Source: Deltaproteobacteria bacterium (GTDB lineage Bacteria; Lernaellota; Lernaellaia; JACKCT01). Taken from it: a DNA stretch of 62,074 bases. A model generated the notes under the pieces. The model was not told where the DNA came from and did no database searches. It was given only the letters and a program-made list of their open reading frames with translations. Positions 25,320 to 32,671 of the stretch are shown one piece after another (position 1 is the stretch's first letter; each line of letters begins with the position of its first letter). Location of the stretch: positions 1 through 62,074 of the forward strand of contig JADLEX010000095.1 of the NCBI GenBank assembly GCA_020845895.1, written 5' to 3'. The position numbers were made by a program, and so were the translations under genes.

Positions 25320-27671
25320 ATGATGCGAGCGGATTTGCATTGCCACTCCCGTTTCTCGAATCACCCCAGCGAATGGTTTCTCAAGCGTCTCGGTTCCGCC
25401 GAGTCGTATACGGACCCCGACTTCGTGTATTCGTCCGCGAAGGCGCGCGGAATGCGTTTCGTCACCGTAACCGATCACAACCGGATCGAAGCCTCGGTGT
25501 ACCTGCGCGACCGATTTCCCGGCGAGGCGTTCACCGGCGTCGAATCCACGGTCTATTTCCCGGACAACCGCGCCAAGGTGCACATCCTTCTTTGGGGATT
25601 TACCGAAGAGGATTTTGCGGAGATTGAGCGCATCCGCACGGACATCTTCGTCTTTCGCGATTTCGTACTGGAGCGCGGCATCGCGCATTCCGTCGCCCAC
25701 GCGGCGTTTTCCGTCGACAATCGGCTGCGTCCCGACCAACTCGAAAAACTCGTCCTGATGTTCAACGTGTTCGAGGGACTCAACGGTTCCCGAACGCGCT
25801 CGAACAACGCGAATCTTCTGAAGGCGCTACGGGATTTGACGCCGGAGCGCATCGAGGATCTGCGTCGCGCGCATGGCATCGAGCCCACGGGGGACGAGCC
25901 GTGGATCAAGGGATTCACCGGCGGCTCCGACGATCATGCGGGGCTGTTCATCGGCCAGACCTACACCGAGGCGGAAGGGGAAAGTGTCGAGGAGTTCCTG
26001 GACTCGATCCGCCGAAAGGCGTCTTGCCCCGGCGGTCGAACCGACGACTACAAAACCTTCGCCTTCGCGGTCTACAAGATCGCCTACGACTTCTCCGAGT
26101 CGCGCGGCGGCCTGTTGTCGCGCTCGCTGCTGCCGCAGATTTCGACCTACCTGCTCGACCGCGGCCGGCGCGACGCGGGCCACACCGAGAGCGCGGCGGA
26201 AATGCTGTCGCGCACGGAGACGAACCTGCGGACGCTGCGGTCGATCTCCGCGGGCTTCACCGGCGAGGGAAGCTGGGACATGACGGAGAAACTCGATGCC
26301 GCCTACGAGATGATCTCGGGCGTGCTCGATGATTTGTCGCGCGAGCTGATCGGTCAGGTGGCCGTCGATCTGGAACGCCTCGACATCGGTTCGCTGCTGC
26401 GCAACGTGGCTTCGGCGCTTCCCGCGGCATTTCTCACAGCGCCGTTTTTCTCGACCTTCCGCCACATGCAGCGCGAACGGCGTCTGGTGCAGCATCTGCT
26501 CGAAAAATTCAGCGACGGTCGCCCCAGCGCGGGGCGCAAGATCCTGTGGTTCACCGACACCTTCGCCGATCTCAACGGCGTCTCGGCGACACTGCGCACG
26601 ATCGCCCGGGTCGCCGAGGAGCGCGAGCTCAATATCCGCGTCGCGACTTGCCTGAATGACCACGAACGGCGGCGTGTCCACACGGGCGGCGTGGTGGATC
26701 TGCCGCACATCTTCGAGTTCCCGATCCCGCATTACCCGAACATCACCCTCAAGGCGCCTTCGGTGCTCGGGGCGATGAAGCGGATCGAACGCGAAGCCCC
26801 GGACGAGATCTACATCTCGACGCCCGGTCCGGTCGGGCTCCTGGCGCTGGCGCTGGGCAAGCTGCTGGGCGTGCGGACAGTCGGCGTGTTCCACACCGAT
26901 TTCACGATGTTCGCCGAAAAAATCACGCTCGACGAATCGCTGGCCGAGGTCGTGGACACGTTCATGCGGTGGTTCTACAGCGCATGCGACAGCGTGAGCG
27001 TGCCGACTCGTGAGTATCAGTCGATTCTGGAACGGCGCGGCATCGATCCGGCGCGCATGACGCTTTTCCATCGCGGGATCGAAGCCGACCTGTTTTCCCC
27101 GACGCCCGACGGCCGCGAATATTTGCGCGACCGGTTCCACGTCAAGGACGGCGTCAATCTGCTTTTCGCTGGCCGCGTGTCGCGCGAAAAGAACGTGGAC
27201 GTCCTCGCCGACGTGTATCACCGGCTTTCGGCGACGCGTTCCGACATCAACCTGCTCATCGCGGGCGACGGGCCGTATCTCGGGGAACTCAAGGAGCGCG
27301 TCCGCCCCAACGGTCGTGTAATCTTCACGGGCGCGCTGGACCGGACGGAACTCCCGCGCGTCTATTCCGGATCGGACCTCTTCGTATTTCCCAGCACCGC
27401 CGACACTTTCGGCATGGCCGTTCTCGAAGCGCAGGCGTGTGGTCTTCCCGCGCTGGTTTCCAACGAAGGCGGCCCGCAGGAGATCATCTCCCACGGCGAA
27501 ACCGGCTGGGTCGTCGACGGCGCGGGCGCGGATGAGTGGACGCACAGCGTCGCCGGTGCGATCGAGTTCATGGATGCCGACCGAGACCGTTACGACCGCA
27601 TGCGAACCCGATGCCGCGAACGCGTCGTCCAGGATCGCGATTGGTCGCGGATCCTCGGGGCGTTGTTGTGA
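25320..27671 (+). CDS. fusion of PHP phosphoesterase-like domain and GT4 glycosyltransferase
   Basis: A 783-residue cytoplasmic protein starting at ATG 25320, eight bases after AAGAGG. Residues 1-270 form a PHP domain with the expected metal ligands: H7/H9 (DLHCHSRFS), D52/H53 (TDHN), E75, H127 and a late GGSDDHAG. A helical linker (about 270-400) leads to a GT-B fold glycosyltransferase of family 4 (from residue 407, ILWFTDTFADLNGVSATLRT; donor site FAGRVSREKNVDVL; TFGMAVLEAQACGLP; NEGGPQEI). The C-terminal half resembles the Bacillus-type diglucosyl/mannosyl lipid transferases. The fused PHP may remove a phosphate from, or sense, the same lipid or sugar substrate. That coupling is inference. 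Confidence 0.88.
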   Translation: MMRADLHCHSRFSNHPSEWFLKRLGSAESYTDPDFVYSSAKARGMRFVTVTDHNRIEASVYLRDRFPGEAFTGVESTVYFPDNRAKVHILLWGFTEEDFAEIERIRTDIFVFRDFVLERGIAHSVAHAAFSVDNRLRPDQLEKLVLMFNVFEGLNGSRTRSNNANLLKALRDLTPERIEDLRRAHGIEPTGDEPWIKGFTGGSDDHAGLFIGQTYTEAEGESVEEFLDSIRRKASCPGGRTDDYKTFAFAVYKIAYDFSESRGGLLSRSLLPQISTYLLDRGRRDAGHTESAAEMLSRTETNLRTLRSISAGFTGEGSWDMTEKLDAAYEMISGVLDDLSRELIGQVAVDLERLDIGSLLRNVASALPAAFLTAPFFSTFRHMQRERRLVQHLLEKFSDGRPSAGRKILWFTDTFADLNGVSATLRTIARVAEERELNIRVATCLNDHERRRVHTGGVVDLPHIFEFPIPHYPNITLKAPSVLGAMKRIEREAPDEIYISTPGPVGLLALALGKLLGVRTVGVFHTDFTMFAEKITLDESLAEVVDTFMRWFYSACDSVSVPTREYQSILERRGIDPARMTLFHRGIEADLFSPTPDGREYLRDRFHVKDGVNLLFAGRVSREKNVDVLADVYHRLSATRSDINLLIAGDGPYLGELKERVRPNGRVIFTGALDRTELPRVYSGSDLFVFPSTADTFGMAVLEAQACGLPALVSNEGGPQEIISHGETGWVVDGAGADEWTHSVAGAIEFMDADRDRYDRMRTRCRERVVQDRDWSRILGALL

Positions 27672-27701
27672 TCGCGCGCGGAAATCCGGTCGATTATTCC
27701 T

Positions 27702-28124
27702 CTACCCGTCCGGCGCATCTCCCTCGAAACCGTCGGGCGATTCGGGCGGCGGTTCGTCCATTTTGTTCGTCGAACCCGCGCCGCGCGCGATCCGTGCGAT
27801 GTTCTCCAAAATTTTCTCCATGGCCGCGATCCGCTGCTTTGTCGGCGCGAGCCGCGTCTTGTCGATGAGTGCGAGCGCGAGCAGGACGTCGAGATCCATC
27901 GACAACACGCGCAGCGCGTCCCTTGCCGCGTGCAACCGCCGTCCGGCGCGGACGGGATCGCCGCCGGGTCCGACCACCGCGGCCGCGCGGCCGAACGCGA
28001 TCACCGAACGACGCGTGGACTCGACATAGATCGGGCTCGAATCGCCGGCGTCGCGCAGGAGTCGTTCGATCCCCGCGAGCGCGCCAAGGAACTCCTCCTT
28101 CAGACGCAGCACCTGAAAACGCAT
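27702..28124 (-). CDS. hypothetical helical protein
   Basis: A 140-residue protein from ATG 28124 (GGAG four bases upstream). It is predicted by eye to be a bundle of long amphipathic helices (FLGALAGIERLLRDAG, ALRVLSMDLDVLLALALIDK, MEKILENIARIARG) with a disordered, acidic Pro-rich tail. No signal peptide and no family recognised. It converges on the PHP-glycosyltransferase gene with a 30-base gap. Confidence 0.6.
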   Translation of the reverse strand: MRFQVLRLKEEFLGALAGIERLLRDAGDSSPIYVESTRRSVIAFGRAAAVVGPGGDPVRAGRRLHAARDALRVLSMDLDVLLALALIDKTRLAPTKQRIAAMEKILENIARIARGAGSTNKMDEPPPESPDGFEGDAPDG

Positions 28125-28289
28125 GCCACTCCGCCGCGATGGTGGACGCGGGCACAAGCTTCAATTTTCGCGCCAACAAACCCGAAGGGAAAACTCCGCG
28201 AATTGTCGAGGTTCGACTCGCGAAGGCGCCGCGGTTGAGGATTCGCCCAGTCCGATTTTCGGCGATGGGGCTCCGGGAATCGGAGTGCG

Positions 28290-28784
28290 TCAGGCGGGGC
28301 GCACGCGGCGGAACATGGTGACCTTGTTGAGTTCGAATCCCATGTGCCGCCAAAACTCCTCGGACGAGCGGTTGGCCGGGATGACGTTGACGTACACGTC
28401 GTCGACGCGGGAGTTCTGGAAAAAGTGCACCGAGCGTTCCACGAGCGCACGGCCGATTCCCGCCAGCCGATGCTCGTCGGTCACGTAGATGTTCTCGATG
28501 ACGCCGATGGATTCCTGCTCGAAGACCTGCGCGGGTTTGGTGACGTAGAGATTGACGAAACCGGCCACCTCGCCGCGCACCCGTGCGACGAAAATGGCGG
28601 CGGCCGGCGACTCGAAGAACCCCATCAGGTAGCTGCGCTGGATCGACCGCGCGCCGGGCGCGAGCATGTAGCGCGCGTTGAACTCCGAGGTGAGACGCAT
28701 GAGCTTCGCCCAGAGCGTCAGGATCGCCTCCATGTCGGAGGGGACGGCGTGCTCAATGATCGGTTCGTCGTGCAGCAGTTGCAT
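28290..28784 (-). CDS. GNAT-family N-acetyltransferase
   Basis: A 164-residue GNAT protein. The acetyl-CoA site follows the family pattern: beta strand ENIYVTDEHR then the pyrophosphate loop RLAGIGRAL (R/QxxGxG/A), and a last segment NRSSEEFWRHMGFEL with the usual E/F-x2-GF motif. The substrate (protein N-terminus, amine or antibiotic) cannot be read from sequence. It stands alone, with an intrinsic terminator of the peroxiredoxin gene upstream of it. Confidence 0.85.
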   Translation of the reverse strand: MQLLHDEPIIEHAVPSDMEAILTLWAKLMRLTSEFNARYMLAPGARSIQRSYLMGFFESPAAAIFVARVRGEVAGFVNLYVTKPAQVFEQESIGVIENIYVTDEHRLAGIGRALVERSVHFFQNSRVDDVYVNVIPANRSSEEFWRHMGFELNKVTMFRRVRPA

Positions 28785-28875
28785 CGTGATCTCGGTGACG
28801 CCTCATCGTACCGGAGGTCCCGGCGGAGGACAACGACGATCTCATTCGGCACGAGCGGTTCGGGCGCCAAATTAT

Positions 28876-28900
28876 AACCCCCGGCGCAAGGCCGGGGGTT
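28876..28900 (-). terminator. intrinsic terminator of the peroxiredoxin gene
   Basis: Perfect 10-base arms AACCCCCGGC and GCCGGGGGTT around a 5-base loop. Read on the minus strand the hairpin is followed by ATAATTTGG, a moderate T-run, 26 bases after the ahpC stop. Confidence 0.75.
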
Positions 28901-28925
28901 CGAAGGATTCGCAGGCTTGCGTCGG

Positions 28926-29498
28926 TCAGTGCTTGGACGCGTAGTCCTTGAGGCCGTCGGGGTCCGGCACCATCGTGTCGCCGCCCTCGTCCCAGTTCGC
29001 CGGGCAGACCTCGCCGTGCGACTTGGTGTACTGGAACGCCTTGAGCAGACGCAGCGTCTCGGCGACGGAGCGACCCACCGACAGGTTGTTGATGATCGCC
29101 GACTGCACGACGCCCTCGTCATCGATGATGAACAGGCCGCGCAGGGCGACTCCGCCGGACTCGACGCGGTAGGCCTTGGCCACCTCTTTGTTCAGGTCGG
29201 CCAGCAGCGGGTAGTTGATGTCGCCCACGCCGCCCTGCTTCTCGGGCGAGTTGGTCCAAGCCAGGTGCGCGTACTTGCTGTCCACGGAGACGCCGTAGAC
29301 GACCGCACCCAGCTTTTCGAACTCCGCGTAGTGCTTCGAGAACGCGATCACCTCGGTGGGGCACACGAAGGTGAAGTCCAGGGGGTAGAAGAGCAGGATG
29401 TTCCACTTGCCCTTCACCAGCGAATACCTGTCGAATTTGCCGTGAAGGACGCCTTCGAGCGCGAAATCCGGGGCGGGTTTGCCGACGAGTTCACTCAT
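28926..29498 (-). CDS. ahpC: 2-Cys peroxiredoxin, AhpC/Prx1 type
   Basis: A 190-residue peroxidase that reduces H2O2 and organic hydroperoxides. The peroxidatic Cys is C46 in DFTFVCPTEV and the resolving Cys is C165 in HGEVCPANW, as in typical 2-Cys enzymes. The full-length C-terminal arm is present. No AhpF or dedicated reductase is adjacent, so electrons probably come from thioredoxin or another reductase elsewhere. A promoter-like element lies 61-89 bases upstream and an intrinsic terminator follows, so it is monocistronic. Confidence 0.93.
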   Translation of the reverse strand: MSELVGKPAPDFALEGVLHGKFDRYSLVKGKWNILLFYPLDFTFVCPTEVIAFSKHYAEFEKLGAVVYGVSVDSKYAHLAWTNSPEKQGGVGDINYPLLADLNKEVAKAYRVESGGVALRGLFIIDDEGVVQSAIINNLSVGRSVAETLRLLKAFQYTKSHGEVCPANWDEGGDTMVPDPDGLKDYASKH

Positions 29499-29558
29499 GT
29501 CGATACTCCTGTCGATTCCGTTGTGAGGAATGAAAATGCGTTGCGTTCGAACTCTTTA

Positions 29559-29587
29559 TCGATAACACCTTCGTCGCGGCGCGTCAA
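29559..29587 (-). promoter_or_regulatory. promoter of the peroxiredoxin gene
   Basis: On the minus strand TTGACG (29587-29582), a 17-base spacer and TATCGA (29564-29559). The -35 is near consensus, the -10 only half. It lies about 60 bases upstream of the ahpC start in a divergent gap that otherwise holds AT-rich sequence toward the plus-strand lipoprotein. Confidence 0.5.
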
Positions 29588-29775
29588 ATTGAGCCGTCCG
29601 GTTTTTCGTGAAATCCATGACGAATATCGGGTTTGGCCCTTTTCAGGCGACCGAAAATGGCCGACAGTATATGACAAATCAACGGGATTGCACGTTCGGC
29701 GCGTCGTCGCGCGCCCGCGTTCGCAGGCATGTCGCGTGCGGCGCGGCGGTCCCGCATCTTGATCCGGAGGGCTGC

Positions 29776-30267
29776 ATGAAACGTGAATGGTGGCTGGTGC
29801 TGACGGCGGTGCTGTTCCTGATGTCGGCGAGCGGCGCGATCGTGGCGTGCGGTGGCGGTGGCGATGACGACGACGACGATGACACGACGGACGATGACGC
29901 CGCGGATGACGATTCCGCCGATGACGACGCCGACGACGACATGGATGACGACATGGACGACGACATGGATGACGACATGGATGACGACGTCGATGACGAT
30001 TCCGGCGACGACGACGAGTGCGAGACATCCGAGGTCGACATCTGCGAATGGCTCGTGAACGACTGCGACGACATGTACGCTCTCGGCACGACCGACTTCT
30101 GCGAAAGCGTTTACGAGGAAGACTGCGCGTTGGGCGACATCGGCGACGTGGACGGATTCCTCACGTGCGTGTGCAACTGCATGGCGAACGATCCGACCTG
30201 CGATGACACCGCCGCGGCCGCGAGCGCCGAATCCTGGTGCTTCGACACGTACTGCGGCACGCTCTGA
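29776..30267 (+). CDS. Asp-repeat lipoprotein with Cys-rich C-terminal domain
   Basis: A 163-residue lipoprotein starting five bases after GGAGG. Lipobox Cys is C25 (IVAC), followed by GGGG and about 55 residues that are almost all Asp, including four MDDD units encoded by a 12-base tandem repeat (about 29934-29990). The last 85 residues form a small domain with about nine Cys (DECETSEVDICEWLVNDCDD; CVCNCMANDPTC; WCFDTYCGTL), likely disulfide-bonded. No family recognised. The acidic run would hold the Cys-rich head away from the membrane and could bind cations. A very strong terminator follows 19 bases after the stop. Confidence 0.8.
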   Translation: MKREWWLVLTAVLFLMSASGAIVACGGGGDDDDDDDTTDDDAADDDSADDDADDDMDDDMDDDMDDDMDDDVDDDSGDDDECETSEVDICEWLVNDCDDMYALGTTDFCESVYEEDCALGDIGDVDGFLTCVCNCMANDPTCDDTAAAASAESWCFDTYCGTL

Positions 30268-30285
30268 TCCAACGAAGCGAATGGG

Positions 30286-30322
30286 CGCGGCGGCCGGCTC
30301 ACGGGCCGGCCGCCGCGTTTTT
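30286..30322 (+). terminator. strong intrinsic terminator between convergent lipoprotein genes
   Basis: 13-base perfect arms CGCGGCGGCCGGC and GCCGGCCGCCGCG with a 6-base loop and a TTTTT run. It ends the plus-strand Asp-repeat lipoprotein transcript, 16 bases before the end of the convergent gene. Confidence 0.9.
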
Positions 30323-30338
30323 CGTCGGTGCGCGCCGT

Positions 30339-32465
30339 CTAGTCGTTTTCGGTGAAGACGCCGAAGTGTCGCCCGAGCCAGTAGGCGTGAAGGAAGTCCG
30401 CACCGCCGCCGCTCATCCAGTCCGACTCGCCCATCGCGAAATCCGACGGCGCACAGATCACCATGTTCTCGTGCATGCGCTGCCACAGCGGCACGCCCCA
30501 CAGGCCCTGCCAACGGCCACCTTCGAGCCAGTCGAACTTCCAGAACAGCGAGGGCAGCGGCGAAGGGCACCACGACGGGTCGATGTGCTTGTCGATCGCG
30601 AACGACTGCTTGGGATAGGGCAGCTCGCGCATGTTCCAGATCGCGGTTTCGAGCGCGGGCTCGGCCGCGGGCTCCGGGTCGCCGAGCGCGAAGGCGCTGA
30701 TGGGGAAGAGCGTCTGCGTGAGCGTCTGAAAGACCGATCCGTTCGTCCAGCCTTCTTCGAGCAGCCCCAGCGCGTCCTGATCGTCGGTCGCCTCGGCGAG
30801 AAACGCGAGCACGAGCTGGCCGATCGTGTCGAGGTGCTGACCCGACCAGTCGGAAATGCCCCACAGATAGAACAACCCGCCGCCCATGCGCGTGTAGAAG
30901 CGCAACAGCGGATTCGCGTAGAGCGTCTGGTAGCGCGTTTTGTAGGCTTCGTCGCCGGTGGTCAGGTACGCGAGCCAGGCCGCCTTGATCTCGTTGAACT
31001 CGCCGTCGAGGGAGATGTCGGCGTTGTCCGCGAGACGCACCGCGCGCTCGGCGATGCCGTCGCGGTAGTCGTCATACTCCGGCTCGTCGGGCAGGTAGAG
31101 CCACGAGAGGGTGTAACCGTAGTACAGGCCCTGAATCATGTCGTTGTTGCCGCCCTCGAGCCAGTCGACATCTTCGTAGGGCGCGTCGCCCTGAACCCAT
31201 CCGCGTCCCGCCTGATGCGGACGCACGGCGCGGGCGAAGGTCGTCGGGTCCTGCGGAATGTCGTGGGAGAGGAATAGTCCGTCGAGGGCGCGCAGCCAGT
31301 TGTCGAGCGCCTCCTCCTCGCCGGTTTCGAGGTAGCGGAACACCTGGCTCGCGAGGTAGCAGCCGGTCCACAGCAGTCCGTCGCCCGATTCGCTTTGCAC
31401 CAGCGGGTCGGAACCCCACAACGCCTGGCTGAAGATGCCCAGCGGGTTCAGGTAGTACTCCGGCATGTCGGCGTCGAACATCTCGGCTTTTTCGGCGAGC
31501 GTCGGCCCGAAGGCGCGGGCGCGCAGCATGGTCTCGGCCATGCTCACCTCGTCGAGCCAGCGATTCGCGACGCGCAGCGAGGACGGGTGCGCGCGGTACC
31601 AGTCGAAGTCGGTGTGGAATCGCGCGATGTAGTGGACGCCCGCCTGAAAGTCCTCGCGGTCGCGGTAACCGTCGAACCACGTCAGCGAGTGGTAGTGATC
31701 GAGCAGGCCGTAGATCAGGTTGTGGACCAACGGCGGCATGGGATTGTGCCCGGGGATGAACGTGTCCTCGTCCGCGAAGATCGGCTCGGCGTCGCTCGTA
31801 CCGTCGTACGTCCACGTCTCGGTCGCGGTGAACGCGTGGACCGATTCGCCGGTCGTCGCGTACGACACGTCGAACGCGCCCGCGCCGGTCTCCGTCACAA
31901 TGCCCGTCACCTCCACGGGGATCGCGTCGTCGCCCGTGCGCGTCACCGCGCCGTAGTGCGTGATCGCGTCGGCGACCTTCAGGCTCACGTCGGTCACGAT
32001 GCCGCGTTCCTCGCGGATCTCGCCCAGCCACGCGGTGTGCACGTCGTAGGTCACGTCCTTGAAGGGATCCTCGAAGGTCACGTCGTCGAAACGCACCGAG
32101 CGGATGAAATCCCACCGTCCGTCGCCGGCGCGGATCTCGACCTCGCCCTCATAGTCGCCGTAGCGCGAGTCGGTGCCTTCGACGGCGTACACGCCCGGCT
32201 CGATCGGCGGATCGGGCAGCGTCGTGTCGTCGTCGCCCGTATCGTCGTCGTCGGTGTCGTCGTCGGGCAGCGGCGGCCAGGTGTCGTCGTCGCCCGCGTC
32301 GTCGTCGTCGGCATCGTCGTCGGTTGCGTCGTCGTCCGCGGTGTCGTCGTCGACGGGGGCCGCGTCATCGTCCGCGCCGGAATCGTCGTCGTCGGATGAC
32401 CCGCCGCAGGAAATGGTGAAGGCAAACGCGACGATGGCGATAACCACATAAGGCAGGCGCGACAT
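30339..32465 (-). CDS. large lipoprotein with Asp-rich tether, unknown function
   Basis: A 708-residue lipoprotein. The frame continues upstream, but ATG 32465 follows GGGAG and begins a clear lipoprotein signal with C20 (TISC). About 55 Asp/Thr/Ala-rich residues follow, broken by DDDTWPPLPDDD. A beta domain (about 85-220, GVYAVEGTDSRYGDYEG, TETWTYDGT) precedes an alpha-helical region of about 450 residues with many Trp and Tyr (WLDEVSMAETML, NNDMIQGLYYGYTLSWLYL, FYTRMGGGLFYLWG). The latter resembles an alpha/alpha-toroid, as in glycan-active or terpene-type barrels, but I see no diagnostic catalytic motif. Function unknown; it is likely a surface protein. Confidence 0.8.
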   Translation of the reverse strand: MSRLPYVVIAIVAFAFTISCGGSSDDDDSGADDDAAPVDDDTADDDATDDDADDDDAGDDDTWPPLPDDDTDDDDTGDDDTTLPDPPIEPGVYAVEGTDSRYGDYEGEVEIRAGDGRWDFIRSVRFDDVTFEDPFKDVTYDVHTAWLGEIREERGIVTDVSLKVADAITHYGAVTRTGDDAIPVEVTGIVTETGAGAFDVSYATTGESVHAFTATETWTYDGTSDAEPIFADEDTFIPGHNPMPPLVHNLIYGLLDHYHSLTWFDGYRDREDFQAGVHYIARFHTDFDWYRAHPSSLRVANRWLDEVSMAETMLRARAFGPTLAEKAEMFDADMPEYYLNPLGIFSQALWGSDPLVQSESGDGLLWTGCYLASQVFRYLETGEEEALDNWLRALDGLFLSHDIPQDPTTFARAVRPHQAGRGWVQGDAPYEDVDWLEGGNNDMIQGLYYGYTLSWLYLPDEPEYDDYRDGIAERAVRLADNADISLDGEFNEIKAAWLAYLTTGDEAYKTRYQTLYANPLLRFYTRMGGGLFYLWGISDWSGQHLDTIGQLVLAFLAEATDDQDALGLLEEGWTNGSVFQTLTQTLFPISAFALGDPEPAAEPALETAIWNMRELPYPKQSFAIDKHIDPSWCPSPLPSLFWKFDWLEGGRWQGLWGVPLWQRMHENMVICAPSDFAMGESDWMSGGGADFLHAYWLGRHFGVFTEND

Positions 32466-32540
32466 GGCGATTCTCCCGCGACGGTGCGTGACCTGACTCA
32501 TCATGTGGCACAGCGCGCGGGGCCGCGCAAGCCGGGCGGG

Positions 32541-32615
32541 GCCCTCACCCCCGTCCCCTCTCCCGTCATGACGGGAGAGGGGTGCCCCGAGCCTCTCGAG
32601 GGGCGGGGTGAGGGC
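32541..32615. repeat. three-way-junction palindromic repeat, family B
   Basis: Outer arms GCCCTCACCCC (32541-32551) and GGGGTGAGGGC (32605-32615) enclose a perfect 28-base palindrome (32555-32582, centred on TCATGA) and a weaker second hairpin around CCTCTCGAGG. It sits in the divergent gap between two lipoprotein genes. Similar CCCTCACCCC elements are common intergenic repeats in many bacterial genomes. Confidence 0.7.
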
Positions 32616-32671
32616 TAACGGCGTCAACATGGTTGTTGACACCCGCTTGGGCCGCACCGGAAACTGACGCG

